From Oscheius dolichura (taxonomy: Eukaryota > Nematoda > Chromadorea > Rhabditida > Rhabditidae), in the NCBI GenBank assembly GCA_932521035.1, contig OW051493.1:4154001-4218000 (forward strand): DNA of 64,000 bases, written 5' to 3'. The position numbers were made by a program, and so were the translations under genes. Below are positions 46,901 to 57,477 of this stretch, piece by piece; within the stretch, counting starts at the first letter, position 1, and each line of letters opens with the position of its first letter. The notes beneath the pieces were generated by a model. It was not told the DNA's origin. It did no database searches and was given only the letters and a program-made list of their open reading frames with translations.

Positions 46901-48307
46901 TAAAGGTAAGAATACAGAAGAGGTTTCCATTGTTTCTATTTCAGCCATCAACTTCGCGACCACCTATCAAAACAGAAGAAGGTGAAGAAGACGTAGATGA
47001 AGAGTTAAAGCAAGCTAGAAAGAAGGTTGATCTGGATGAGCTTGATTCTACCGATCTAAACGAAGCCCAAAGAGAAACAAAGTGGAGGTAAGCCAAGTTT
47101 ATTATTCTTAAAGAAACAGTACAAGTGTTTTTTTGGCGGTACTGTAACAAAAATTTCGAATTTGATTTGAGTCTTTGCTTTTGAACTATTATCATTATAT
47201 TTTGTTCTACTTGGTGTAACTAGCCAAAACACATAGAAATATAAAAAAAGTTGATATAGAAAAATGCCAAATCAAGAAGAAAACGAACTTTGTTCATTTC
47301 AAACCTCCAAATTTGCTTCAGGCAGTGGCCGTCATCTGAACGCGCGTCGGATAAAATTCGCAATACAAATTTGAAACTTTATATGCTTTTTTCTCGCAAA
47401 TTTAGACATTTTTATAATTTTTAAAAAACTTGCACTGTACCTTTAATACAAGTTCACATTCATTCAGAGCTTTAACTCCCGAGCGCTTAGAAATGGCTAC
47501 GGTGGAGCTTTATGAACGAGGATCTTATAGCCCAACATACGGAGACATAAATGACACCATGCCAGGTAACGTAGAAAGAATTCCCTTTTTATTTTGAAAT
47601 ATTAGGTATTGAAATATTGGATGAAGACGACGATGCTAAAACATTATTAGAAAAAAGACAGAAAAACAAAAAAGCTCCTCAAGGAATTTCAGTGAGTTTC
47701 TCTTTTCTATTTCCTTTTAACGTTGAAATATAGGACATAGATGCAGCTATGTTAGCCATTGCGCGGAAAGGAATGGACGGATCGGAAGCGACATTCTCCG
47801 TTGAGACACCGATTGCATCGCAGGATTATTTGTGGTCAGATAAATATAGACCAAGAAAACCTACATACTTAAATCGTGTAATGACTGGGTTTGATTGGAA
47901 TAAATATAATCAAACTCACTACGATATGGATAATCCGCCCCCGAAAATTGTGCAAGGCTATAAATTCAATGTTAGTTCTTCCTCCAAGAATTTTCAATAT
48001 TTCTTTTTTAGATTTTCTATCCTGATCTCCTTGATAAACGAAAAACTCCTTCCTATCAAGTGTTTGAATGTGATGATCCTGATTTTGCAGAAGTACGGTT
48101 CCAGGCAGGCCCACCTTACGAAGACATTGCTTTCAAGTTAGTTTTCCTTTGTTACTATGGATATTTTGAATATTTTAATACAATATTTGTTTCAGAATTG
48201 TAAACCGTGAATGGGAAGTCAACTATAAAAATGGGTTTAAATGTCAATTTCACAACGGTGTATTCCAGCTGTGGTTTACATTCAAGAAATACCGTTATCG
48301 TAGATAA
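43997..48307 (+). CDS. Cactin (CACN-1), spliceosome-associated nuclear protein
   Basis: Conserved nuclear factor linked to pre-mRNA splicing and first found as a partner of the NF-kB inhibitor Cactus. The N-terminus MGKDDKPSKHRKRSRSSSLD continues into RRRSSSSSSSDEELKFE, an RS-like tail. The middle cactin domain includes FIWGKKLQKDGNQKMSKNEI, RKRVEKNFREVEELKRARDA and REDMDMIQRDLDRKSHGEWT. The C-terminal domain has YSPTYGDINDTMPGIEIL, DYLWSDKYRPRKPTYLNRV, WNKYNQTHYDMDNPPPKIVQ and the signature GFKCQFHNGVFQLWFTFKKY, ending RYRR. One intron (45196-46626) is 1.4 kb and contains another gene on the other strand; a second (about 47088-47464) is AT-rich and empty. TTTATAG precedes the ATG by five bases. 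ALG3 follows after 136 bp. Confidence 0.93.
45337..46527 (-). CDS. CK1/TTBK-type pseudokinase nested in a cactin intron
   Basis: Predicted kinase-fold protein of about 330 residues, MEEGIDNSE to FERDPTEDELPR. The N-lobe has IFERIGWNDNVGPTYLAMG where kinases have the Gly loop, and ELVLRMGNE in place of the VAIK lysine strand. The C-lobe reads DILQAIIFEIMRTVHKMGY then MMRSLELDQF, where HRDxKxxN is expected, and FMADISNLR where DFG is expected. The end, RDEFEAWMYFFIYLVKGLPW and KEIFGIIHGPASDEPLTDYA, is typical of the CK1/tau-tubulin kinase group, widely expanded in nematodes. Loss of the Gly loop, HRD Asp and DFG Asp means it is almost surely inactive. Four short introns are inferred, one of only 22 nt. 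It lies wholly inside the large cactin intron, opposite strand. Confidence 0.8.
45961..45982 (-). other. Predicted 22-nt intron in the pseudokinase gene
   Basis: The two kinase exons join as DILQ/AIIFEIMRTVH only if these 22 bases are removed. The segment starts GTAACC and ends GCCAG. Reading through gives a stop nine codons beyond the segment's end side. It is far shorter than the usual 36-50 nt here. Confidence 0.6.
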
Positions 48308-48443
48308 TTTTTACTTTCATATTTTGTTGGCATATTCAATTAAATAAATGTCATCGTACAATTTTTTTTTCAACAACCTTTGATGTTCAACATAGTATTT
48401 TCTTATGTTAGATGCTATTTTTTAAAATATTTCTTCTTCAGAA

Positions 48444-50043
48444 ATGGGTTTTCGAGATTCGGCTGTGCGGTTGTTAGGGACTGTCAACACAACTGGGTTC
48501 GTGTTAGTGGCTCTTGCCCTTTTTGTGCTTGACAGTTGTGTAACGTATTTTATTATCCAAAAAGTGCCTTGTAAGTTTAAATATTATTTTATATTATTTT
48601 GAACTGTTTTAGATACTGAAATAGATTGGTCTACTTATATGCAGCAAGTGGAATGCTACTTTAAAAAACGGATTTACAATTATTCACTGATAGAAGGAGA
48701 CACGGGTCCAGTTGTGTATGTTTTATGTTTTACTTTTCCGAAAACCATCATTATAGTTATCCTGCTGGACATCTCGTTGTATATAGTTGGTTATATTCTT
48801 TTACCAATGGTGGAAAGGATATACGTATAGGTCAATTGATATTTATGGGTATTTATCTCGTAAATTTATTGCTCGTCTTTCGCCTTTATTTCAAATCAAA
48901 CAAAGTATCGTAGCTATCTCTATATTTCTTTTTTTCCTTTCAGATTGTACCGCTAGCCTTGCCGTTCCTTGTAATTACTGGCTACAGGATCCATTCGATT
49001 TTTGTTCTCCGCCTTTTCAATGATCCAGTGGCGATGTTTTTCTTTTACTTAGCTGCAAATTTATTCATTTCTCAATGGTGGTTCTTTGGTTGTCTGTTTT
49101 ATAGGTATACTCTTTTTGAAAGTTTAGCAATCGTTGCAGCTTTGCCGTTTCGATTAAGATGAATGTCTTACTTTTTGCTCCCGCATTGTTTTTCATTCTC
49201 CTTTTAAATAACGGCATTTGGTGGACATTTTCCTATTTGGGTGTATGTGCATTTGTTCAGGTAAAACGGTTCACTCCATTTCTAATGTTTCCAGATGTAT
49301 ATTGGTCTGCCTTTTCTTCTACATGATCCCGTTGCATATATAAAAAGATCATTTGACCTTGGGCGTGTGTTTTTATACGAATGGACAGTTAATTGGAGGT
49401 TAATACCAGAAAATGTTAGTTCTGTAACCTAAACCTTAAAAATTAGTTTTGTAGATCTTCTTAGATGGACGTCTACATATATTGCTTTTAGTTTTACACA
49501 TAACGGTTCTCGCCGTCTTCGGATATCACATGTGGTTCAGGTTAATACACAATTAAAGGATTTTAATATGCTTTTTAGATCTCACGGCGGATTAAAGGCG
49601 TCATTGTTAGAATTATCTTATGGAATAAGAACCAGAACAGGAGTCGGAGGTTTAAGATTGATTGTTTATTAGACTAACGTTGATTTAGAAACTCTTTTTG
49701 CGATTTTCTCTGCCAATCTAATAGGAATGACATTTGCTCGATCACTTCACTATCAATTCTACAGTTGGTATTTTCATCAGTTACCATACTTGCTCTTTTG
49801 GAATTCGGGAGATATTTTAACATTCAAGCAGTTAATACATACATTTTTAAAGTGAGTTTATTTCTTATCTGTGCATTGATCACCTTCAGAGGAGCGCTTC
49901 TTCTTGTCATAGAATCATCTTGGAATATATTTCCATCCACACCCACATCTTCATTGCTACTTCATCTATCCCATTGTGCGATTATAACATATCTTATATT
50001 TACACGTGTTGAACGTTACAAGCGCAAGTTTAAGGTTACATAG
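48444..50043 (+). CDS. ALG3, Dol-P-Man:Man5 alpha-1,3-mannosyltransferase
   Basis: ER multi-pass enzyme adding the first lumenal mannose to the lipid-linked N-glycan precursor. Start [20 protein letters not shown]. Family landmarks in order: [37 protein letters not shown] (the conserved GDTGPxVYPAG loop), [96 protein letters not shown] and [15 protein letters not shown]. It ends RKFKVT. About ten hydrophobic segments are evident. CTTCTTCAG lies two bases before the ATG. It sits between cactin (136 bp upstream) and NDUFAF5 (173 bp downstream). Confidence 0.93.
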
Positions 50044-50216
50044 TAAGGGTACGTTTACGGTTGTTTACTACTTCCTAGTCGCCTAGCACTTATTTTAATT
50101 TATTGTTATATATTTTTGGGTATTCAATAATACAATTTCTCTTCCCTTTATTTCTTTAATTCAAGCGATTTTCGCCTTATTTCTAGCTCTCTCCGTTTCA
50201 TAACAGTTCTGTTAGT

Positions 50217-51444
50217 ATGCTCAGACGCCTTCTATGTCGACCATCTACAAGTAATTGCCGATATACCACTACTTCTAATGCAAAAGATGATGCGCGAGCA
50301 GATGTGCTTCCTCCATCAATGCGAGTGTTCGATCGCCAGATGAAAATGAATCAGAGGAACTGGGCTGCACAGCAACCCGACTTTAATGCTGTGCAATATC
50401 TGAAAGAAGAAGTTGGATGGCGAATAGCTGATCGAGTTAGTCTCCTGGATTTCATTAAATGGACCAATTTTTAAATATTCGATTTAACGAAATTCAATAA
50501 ATTAGCGCTAGACATTGGATGTGGTATTGGTCATGTAGCTCCTCATCTCATCAAAGAAAACGTTGGAAAACTTATACAATGTGATATGAGCAAAATTATG
50601 GTGAACAATAGCAAGTCACCCGAAGATCCAGAGGTTTTTTTTTGATAAATATTAACCCAAATTCAGGTTATAATTGAACGGATTCAATGCGAAGAAGAAC
50701 TATTAGCGCCTTTCGTAGCGGACCAATTTGATCTTCTAGTTACCAGTTTGTCAGCCCATTGGCTCAATGATCTTCCTGGGTGGTTCAAGCGGTGTTTTGA
50801 AATTCTTAAACCAGATTGTCCGCTAATCGGAGCTATGCTGGCATCAGACACTCTTTTTGAATTGCGCTGCTCAATTCAATTGGCCGAGGTTTCTTCAAAT
50901 TCGTTTTGAATTATTATGGATTTTCTAGATGGAACGCTTAGGAGGAGTTGGATCCCACATGTCGCCATTTGTCCAAGCTCAAGATGTTGGTGGACTTCTT
51001 TCTAAAACCGGTTTTGACATGATCACTTTAGATTTAGATGAAATCGAGGTGACGGATAACATTCTCTTTGAAAACAAGCCCGTTTTAGGTCGGGTTTCCA
51101 AACATGTTTGCATTGCTATACGATTTACAACTCATGGGTGAGTCAAACTGCACGATACGGAGGAGTCCCACTATCCGAAGAGATGTTCTGATAGCATCAG
51201 AAGCCATCTATAGAGCAATGTATGCAAAGGAGGGCAAATACCCGGCAACGTTCAAGGTGCTCTCATTTATAGGATGGAAACCAGGAGAGAATATGCCAAA
51301 ACCTGCAAAACGTGGTTCACAAAATGTTTCTTTCAAGGTATAGTTCTTTGTTTTTGAATTATAACTCCATTTCAGGATCTTGGAAAGGTGATTGAAAACC
51401 CAGATTTTGTGGAGACGCTGAAGAATAATAAGAAAAAAGAATGA
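50217..51444 (+). CDS. NDUFAF5, complex I assembly methyltransferase-fold hydroxylase
   Basis: Mitochondrial matrix protein that hydroxylates an Arg of NDUFS7 during complex I assembly. Start [20 protein letters not shown], a presequence-like stretch. Conserved parts: [40 protein letters not shown], the SAM-binding motif [77 protein letters not shown] and [20 protein letters not shown]. The C-terminus has [19 protein letters not shown]. Length and motif order are normal for the family. AACAG ends ten bases before the ATG. It is the third gene of the cactin-ALG3-NDUFAF5 row. Confidence 0.92.
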
Positions 51445-51903
51445 ATAATTTATTAGGATATTTAAAGTTTTCAATTTTCAAATCGAGGCCTTAATTGTAC
51501 CCGTAACATTAAGATTTTCCCGTCTTTGTTACTAAAGAATCATGCACCAGAAGTGAGGTCATGGCTGGTATACTTAAACTAAAAGACTCCTTCCTTTAAT
51601 CACAGGCGTGTCTTCTGTGTCGGTCAATGGAAATTCGTTGACGGAGTGGTAGTGCCCTATTACTCTGCGAGATTCTTGAGGTTGAATCTGAATAATTAAT
51701 TAATAGATAAGGAGGCCAAATGTACCTGAAAAGAGCTTCTCCGTTGCCTTTCCATCGCTATTGCACTACTTAGTCGTATGCCCGGTGAACATACATATTC
51801 CGGTTGGGATAGCCGGATACCAGGGGAGGTAATCTGCGTATTACTGGAAAAAGGCCGTTCGGCTGGTGGCCACTGTTCACAAGAAGAGCTCGGCACACCG
51901 GAA
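51445..51903. other. Convergent spacer, NDUFAF5 to NKAIN
   Basis: AATAAT and AATAAA-like signals lie just after 51444. The rest holds no exon I can support; a minus-strand frame at 51696-51896 lies beyond the NKAIN stop and is probably its 3' UTR. Confidence 0.5.
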
Positions 51904-54576
51904 TCACAACTGCTGCCATCTGCCTGCGGAGAAACTAAAACTGGAGCAAGTGTCGAAGGAACCGAATCCTAAAGATTTCATTGTGGAATTTCCCGTCTCC
52001 TTGAATACCTGGCTCGCATTCTTAGACCTTGAGGAGATCGTCAGCCGCGGATTGGGGACAGGCTCCTCTCGCGGTCTAATCCTCTCATAAATGCTGCCCA
52101 CATCCACTCCAACTTCCTAGAAAATGAGAGATAAGCCGGGCAGACGGCAGACTCACATGTCTCCCGTATTCGTCGTCGGAGTCAACATGCTCCTTTACTC
52201 GGAGTAAAGTGCCGCTCTTTGGGTCAAAACTGACCAGGGAGGTCGTGTTCACACTAGAACTTCGCGATACCCGGCGATCCTAAAAGAATCGGAGGTACAG
52301 GTATGAGAATGGAATACTTCGTGTGCCGGGGGTCTTCTCGTGTTCTGTTCCTGCTGTTTCTTAAACCGTCCCCCTCCTCCTGCGCCTCCATTCTTCTTCA
52401 GTTTCTGAGGTTTCGTGTAGAAGTCTTCCTTCCTGATCTCCTCTGTTTCAGCCGAGGAATAAAGGTCGGGTTGCGGCTGTAGGAATACTTTTAGAAAGGA
52501 TTTAAAAACCGGTTACCATCGACTGGGGTCGGGGTTTTCCTTTCCTTTTCTTTAGATTTCTATCGGTGGGTTTAGGCGGAGGTTTCGGTGGCTCTTGGGG
52601 CGACGGGGTCATTCGCACCGCCTCGTTCACCTCCTCATACGACGAGTTCATATACCCGCTGCTGAAGAGGAGGACTGAAAGAAGGGGGGATGGCCAACCT
52701 CATGTCGTTGACGGAACTCGGGGCTTCGGGCAGCCGGGAATTGGGGCCGCGGGAAGGAGGACCCAGGTGGGAGTAGGCCGAGGGTAGAGGCGTCTTCGGA
52801 ATGCTATCTCTCCTCTCTTTTCTGATGGCGAGGAAGAGGCAAACAGTGAAGGCGATGCAGCCGACGGCCAGGAAAATGTTCAAGATGGCGAGGACGGTCT
52901 CCAGCTGGTAGTAGGGGATGACGCAGGCCGACTGGACCCATTTGGACCGGGCCAGGTCGAAGTGCGAGTCACAGCCGGGGGTGTACCGGAGGAAGAAGGA
53001 AAAGGAGTACGGCAATCCTCCCGAGAGGACGGGACGCGTCCTGTCACCGAAGACACCTAGGTACCTGAAAGGGGATGATCATTTTAGAGGGTGAGCAGCC
53101 TGTACCATAGGGAGATGAGCACGTTTTGAGCTATGGAGAAGAGACAGGAGACGACGAAGACGATGAGCAGGGACAGGCGCCGCTGGCAGACCCCGAAGAG
53201 GCCGATGATGAGGCAGACCAGCTGAAAAGAAAACGGTCAGGAGAGGCCCCTTATGACCCGCCATTCTCTGAATTTGAATGCGCCTCCCTTCAACAAACAC
53301 TATTTGCCCGTCTTCCGATCGTGTTACGCGAAAATCTAAGAAAGAATGGAAAATCGAGGACCTATTCGACAGAAATGAATCGTGTCTCCCACTACAAAAA
53401 AACAATATTCGGGGGTCTCGAAGGGACAGACCACCCCTCTACAGAAGTAGTTCTCAAAAGAAGGCATCCTCCCCTCCCCAGAGGGTCTAATTGCTGTCTG
53501 CCGGTAGAGAGGCCCCTCTCGGCCACCGGTGGCATGCCCTGTTTGACCGCGAAAATGCGTCTCTTACTGGTGTAGGGGATGACCTGTGGGGGATCTGACA
53601 GCCCGTGTAGGGATTCTATAGCCTTGTCAATATTTGGCTAGTGGCTCTGCCGGTCAGCTTGTCCGCCGCCGTCTGACCGGCTCCCACAGCGAAGAGGGAG
53701 TTCGCGGGATTACGCGTGACACACAGCTGGCAGTCCGAATTGGGGTGATGGCCGTCTCATCCTCTCCCCGATCGTCAAATCCCCAATCATTACTCTTTTT
53801 GACAGGTATCACCGCGGGGGACGGGAAGAAGTGATAACGGGGGTCGAGGCGCCCCTCGCGGCCACATAAAAAAGATGTCTTTCCTTCTTCGAATAGGGCA
53901 TAAATTCCGTCGTTTCCCGCCTGTCCTTATCTGACCCCCAAAGGCGTCTAATCAGAGCCCGTTTAACGTTCGCCCGTGCCACACAACTTCTCGGCGCCGC
54001 CGGCTTCCCTTCGCCTGATAAGGACACTCAGCAGCCCTTGGGCAAACACAATCGATCGGGTTTCCGGTATCGAACACAGGTAATTAGCATAGGAAAGACA
54101 CGCGAGATCGGCCTCGATTTCGCGGTCGGGGCAATTATGAGATGAAACAGGCGGCAAGGGGCGAGAGATAAAGGAAGAGGGGCGAACGATGCAATCGGCC
54201 ACTCGGCAAGGTTATCAGCGCCTTGGCAGCTGGGGGGACAAGTGCGAAAAAGGGGGAGAGGATCTGACCGAAGGATCTTATAAAAACGGGGTTGACCGAA
54301 AGGGAAAGGACTACGAACACCGGGAGATTCTAGGGGAGGAGGTGTTCAAAGGGACGGCTAAGATTTCTTTGAAAGTATATAATTTTTTTATATTGTATAA
54401 AGGAGTGTTTAAAGAGGAAATATATATAAGAAAGAGAGAATGTTAGGAGAGAGACGAACCTGCAACAAATTGAAGGCGACAGGAACCCAGAGCCGCCCGA
54501 TGAGGTCAAAAACCTGCCTGGCCACGGTCAGTAACAGCCAGAACGAGAGGAATGACGTGAGCCAGACGGTGTTCAT
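51904..54576 (-). CDS. NKAIN-like Na/K-ATPase beta-interacting membrane protein
   Basis: Four-pass membrane protein of the NKAIN family. MNTVWLTSFLSFWLLLTVAR and QVFDLIGRLWVPVAFNLLQ match the family start (ERQIFDFLGYQWAP in animals). Next come LVCLIIGLFGVCQRRLSLLI, VVSCLFSIAQNVLISLWYLG, a lumenal part with TPGCDSHFDLARSKWVQSAC, and the last membrane helix LAILNIFLAVGCIAFTVCLF. The cytosolic tail is much longer than in vertebrates: SYEEVNEAVRMTPSPQEPPK, PPPKPTDRNLKKRKGKPRPQ, NGGAGGGGRFKKQQEQN, ending FSFSAGRWQQL. All joins are in phase. The first intron (about 53224-54460) is 1.2 kb and shows no nested gene. Function in worms is not established. Confidence 0.82.
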
Positions 54577-54682
54577 ACTTCTGGCTACCTCATAGTAACA
54601 GAAGAAAAAGAGTCGGCCACGAGGCACCGAAGCCGACCGGCCGGCTTGGAGAGGACTCCGCCCACTGCAGACCTCCCGTAGT

Positions 54683-55980
54683 TTATTTTGGCTTCCGCCA
54701 CTGGGCTGTCACACATATGGCCATTATGGGCAGGAGGATGGGGAGGACGACAACTGTTTCCGATGAATAGCTCGAGGCCATCCGGTGACAGTTTTCTACT
54801 ATGACCAGGGTAGCCTCATAATTACGGTAGCCACTCTTTTGCCAGAAATATCCAATATAAACAAGGAAAATGTGTTTATTAGAGAGGCAAAGATCTACAA
54901 ACAATGGCAGGGATTCCTAAAATAGCCTCCGTTGACTTCGGCGTTGTCCTCGAGATGGGAAAGAGTAGGCTTTGACTGCCAACGTATCTCGTAATATCCG
55001 CGAATTCCGGGCAGACTTTGGAACGTCACTCGGATTGTATAAGTTCATAGGAAACCAGCGGCTCCTCCTATCGAAGTGATCAGAGCCAACGAAAACAGAA
55101 AGAGGATTTCTTGTATGCACTTCTGAAATGACAAGACGATATGCGAGCAGAAGAGGCTGTTCTTGGACTGTGGAAATTGATTTGGTGGGCAATTTCCTAC
55201 AGAAATAGCCGAGTTCTAGTTGGATGTATTGGTGATCAGGTTGAAGATATACCTAGCCAGATCGTGAAGAGAACAGCCACGCCTGGAGATGTCAGGATAT
55301 CAGGGCTGTAGATGGACGGGGAGACGGTTACCGACTAAATGCTAGCTCTCTTCCGTCTGCCATGTTTGCAGTAAAGATAGAAAGAAGACACGATAGTATG
55401 ACACCCATCAGGCATACACAAAATAATAACCAGTACAAAAACTTGGTTAGCCCGGGCAGCTGGTCACTGTATTGTTGAAACACCTGCCTCCCTATACAGA
55501 CATTCTTCCGAATACGTAACTTTAGTTCAGTTTTGTTCGTTGTATCTTTACGGTGGGCTATGCTTTGCCGTTTTGACGTTTTAGAAAGATTTGGGTCTTT
55601 TTGTTCTGAAATGACAGGAGGGCATGCTAGCAAACGAAGTTGTTCTATTCCTCCGAGCTGCCACCAGCAGATCCCTTTAGTTTCTCGTGCCTCCAGAAGT
55701 ATCGTTTCATAGCCGACTCTATCCAAATGAAATGACCTAAACAGATTTTATTCTTCTAACCGGAATACCATCCTATCGCCTATGGTCTTGCACTGGAAGT
55801 TGATTTGCTGGGGAAATTTCCTACAGAAATAGCCGAAATCCGAGGTTCTTTACTTGCTGGTCCTTTGCCGGAATGCTTCTGTTAGAGAGAATACGGCGTG
55901 TTGAAAGTAGTGTAGAGAATCCCGTCTGATTCTAACAGGTGCACCTTTTTACATGGGGGGCCTACCAAGATTAGGGTAAC
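54683..55980 (-). CDS. Unresolved locus, possible extracellular membrane protein(s)
   Basis: Several minus-strand frames here look like exons: CKKVHLLESDGILYTTFNTP (CUB-like start), DRVGYETILLEARETKGICW followed by a hydrophobic helix KFLYWLLFCVCLMGVILSCL, a piece with PLLLAYRLVISEVHTRNPLS, and a last exon with IGYFWQKSGYRNYEATLV and a hydrophobic stretch TVVVLPILLPIMAICVTAQ before the stop at 54683. I could not join them into one model with consistent phases. It may be one gene, two partial duplicates, or a decayed copy. A 43-bp repeated segment lies in it. The end is 106 bp upstream of the NKAIN start on the same strand. Confidence 0.35.
55171..55836. repeat. Pair of 43-bp direct repeats
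   Basis: The copies at 55171-55213 and 55794-55836 agree over nearly all positions and share TTTCCTACAGAAATAGCCGA. Read on the minus strand each gives a GTAGGAAATT donor, so each is probably the start of an intron plus flanking exon, copied when the locus partly duplicated. Confidence 0.7.
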
Positions 55981-56376
55981 CGGAAGTTGTTTTCCGGCAA
56001 TTTTTGCTTGCCCCCTGCCAAACAGTTTCTAGTCATAGTGGTTCCTTCCCCCGAAATTTCCATTTCTCGTCTCAAAGTTTGCCCTGTGGCACTTGTCCGG
56101 CGTCTATTTCTGGCGCGCTTCCCTGTTTGGCTACAAGGCTCCCGTCCCCCACCGGTAAGAAAGAGAGTTGTCTTATTTAGTTGGTGTCAACCTGCCCTCT
56201 CGGTGCCGCTCATTCCCCTCCCTCGCCGTCAATATTTAACCCTGAGTCAGTTCTTTCCCGCGTGTCTCCTCACTCCTTTCCGCCCCTTCTACACGTGTTT
56301 CCGCATCGTCCGACCGGTTATTCCGGAACGTAGGCCTCCCTCCTCAAGCCATTGCGCACAGATTATCAGCTAGACA
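55981..56376. other. CT-rich upstream region of the Cys-rich membrane protein gene
   Basis: Pyrimidine-rich leader DNA. An open frame on the plus strand (from 55987) is low in family-like features and I reject it as a gene. No other element stands out. Confidence 0.4.
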
Positions 56377-57313
56377 ATGGCTTCTCGTTGGGACGGCTTC
56401 GGTAAGGTTTCCTCTCTCTCCCCTCAAATTACTCTTTTCTCCTACTCCAGTTCCTGCCTCCACCACTCCAGCTCAGCGTCTCTTTGACGCGTCGCAGACC
56501 GTCCCCTCTCTTCCCAATGGCAATTTCATCCGATCCGGACTGCTCGAGACCAGAGTTAACAGTAAGTTTTGTTCTTTTTCAAAGACGCGTACTTGGCTCT
56601 GATGAATATTTTGAGTATATTGCGAGCCAGCCTCTCCTTCTCCTCTGCAAAGGAGTCCAACCATTTGAATAATCTGAGTCTTTTCTCCAGTTTCGAAACT
56701 ATTCTTCCCGTTTCAAAGACCACAAAAAGCCGGCCAAATTTCGAAGAGTCGAGATTTTGAAAAGCGAGCTTGCCTCGATCGTCTTCCTCGTTGCCTTTAG
56801 CCTAATATTTGCGCACTTCCTGAGGGTAAAGCGACCGGGTGCAAGGTCTCTTACCTCGATGGCTTGTTTGTAAGCGAGAATGGACGGCTTCAGCTATCGA
56901 CCCCGGCTTCTACGACTGTGTCTACGGAGTGGCCAACACCGCCCTGACCGTCACTGAGAGGTGCTACAAAGACATCGGATGCTGTCAGAACGGCTGCTGT
57001 GACTTCACCTTCTGGTTCGTCCTCTCCCTCCCCCCTTAAATTTATTCACTCCAGGCACCAGAGATACGGCTGGGCCGTGGCCCTGCTGGTCATCTTCTGC
57101 ATCCTGGTCATCGTCGCCGTAGTGGTGACCCTCGTTGTTTGGCTCTTCTGTCGCTCCCAGGACAAGAGGAGAAAGCAACAGGTATCCTCCCCCCGGTAGT
57201 CGAGAGTACCCGGCCAGATCCTTCACGAGACGTACTCCCCCGAGCCGACGCCCATGCCCACCCACGAGCAGTACTCCTTTGAGCCGCCGCACTACGAGGG
57301 CTACCGTTATTGA
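56377..57313 (+). CDS. Small single-pass membrane protein with CC motif
   Basis: Unknown family. The exon chain gives MASRWDGF, VPASTTPAQRLFDASQTVPS, NGNFIRSGLLETRVN, then after a 320-nt intron IDPGFYDCVYGVANTALTVT, ERCYKDIGCCQNGCCDFTFW, and HQRYGWAVALLVIFCILVIV running into a long membrane helix. The cytosolic tail is RSQDKRRKQQ followed by ILHETYSPEPTPMPTHEQYS, then YEGYRY. The lumenal domain holds six Cys, with CC-x3-CC. Tail prolines and tyrosines resemble those of Shisa- and CYYR1-type proteins, which share a Cys-rich ectodomain, one helix and PPxY-like tails; this is likeness only. All joins in phase; no signal peptide is clear. Confidence 0.68.
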
Positions 57314-57477
57314 ATCCTCTGACTTTTTGTTATTGTACATAAATGATTCCCAAAAAAAGAATAAACTTTCTCAATCTTTATCGTCTCGAGAGAACTTTAC
57401 AGACATCATCGGAATAAGTGAACTATGGAAGCTCGGGGGACGGGGGCGGGAGGAGGAGAGGGGAAGAGAAGAGGACA

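Noticed and set aside
53126-53575. Plus-strand frame of 149 codons over the NKAIN second exon and first intron
   Set aside because: Its first part is the antisense of the conserved membrane segment. No signal of independent coding.
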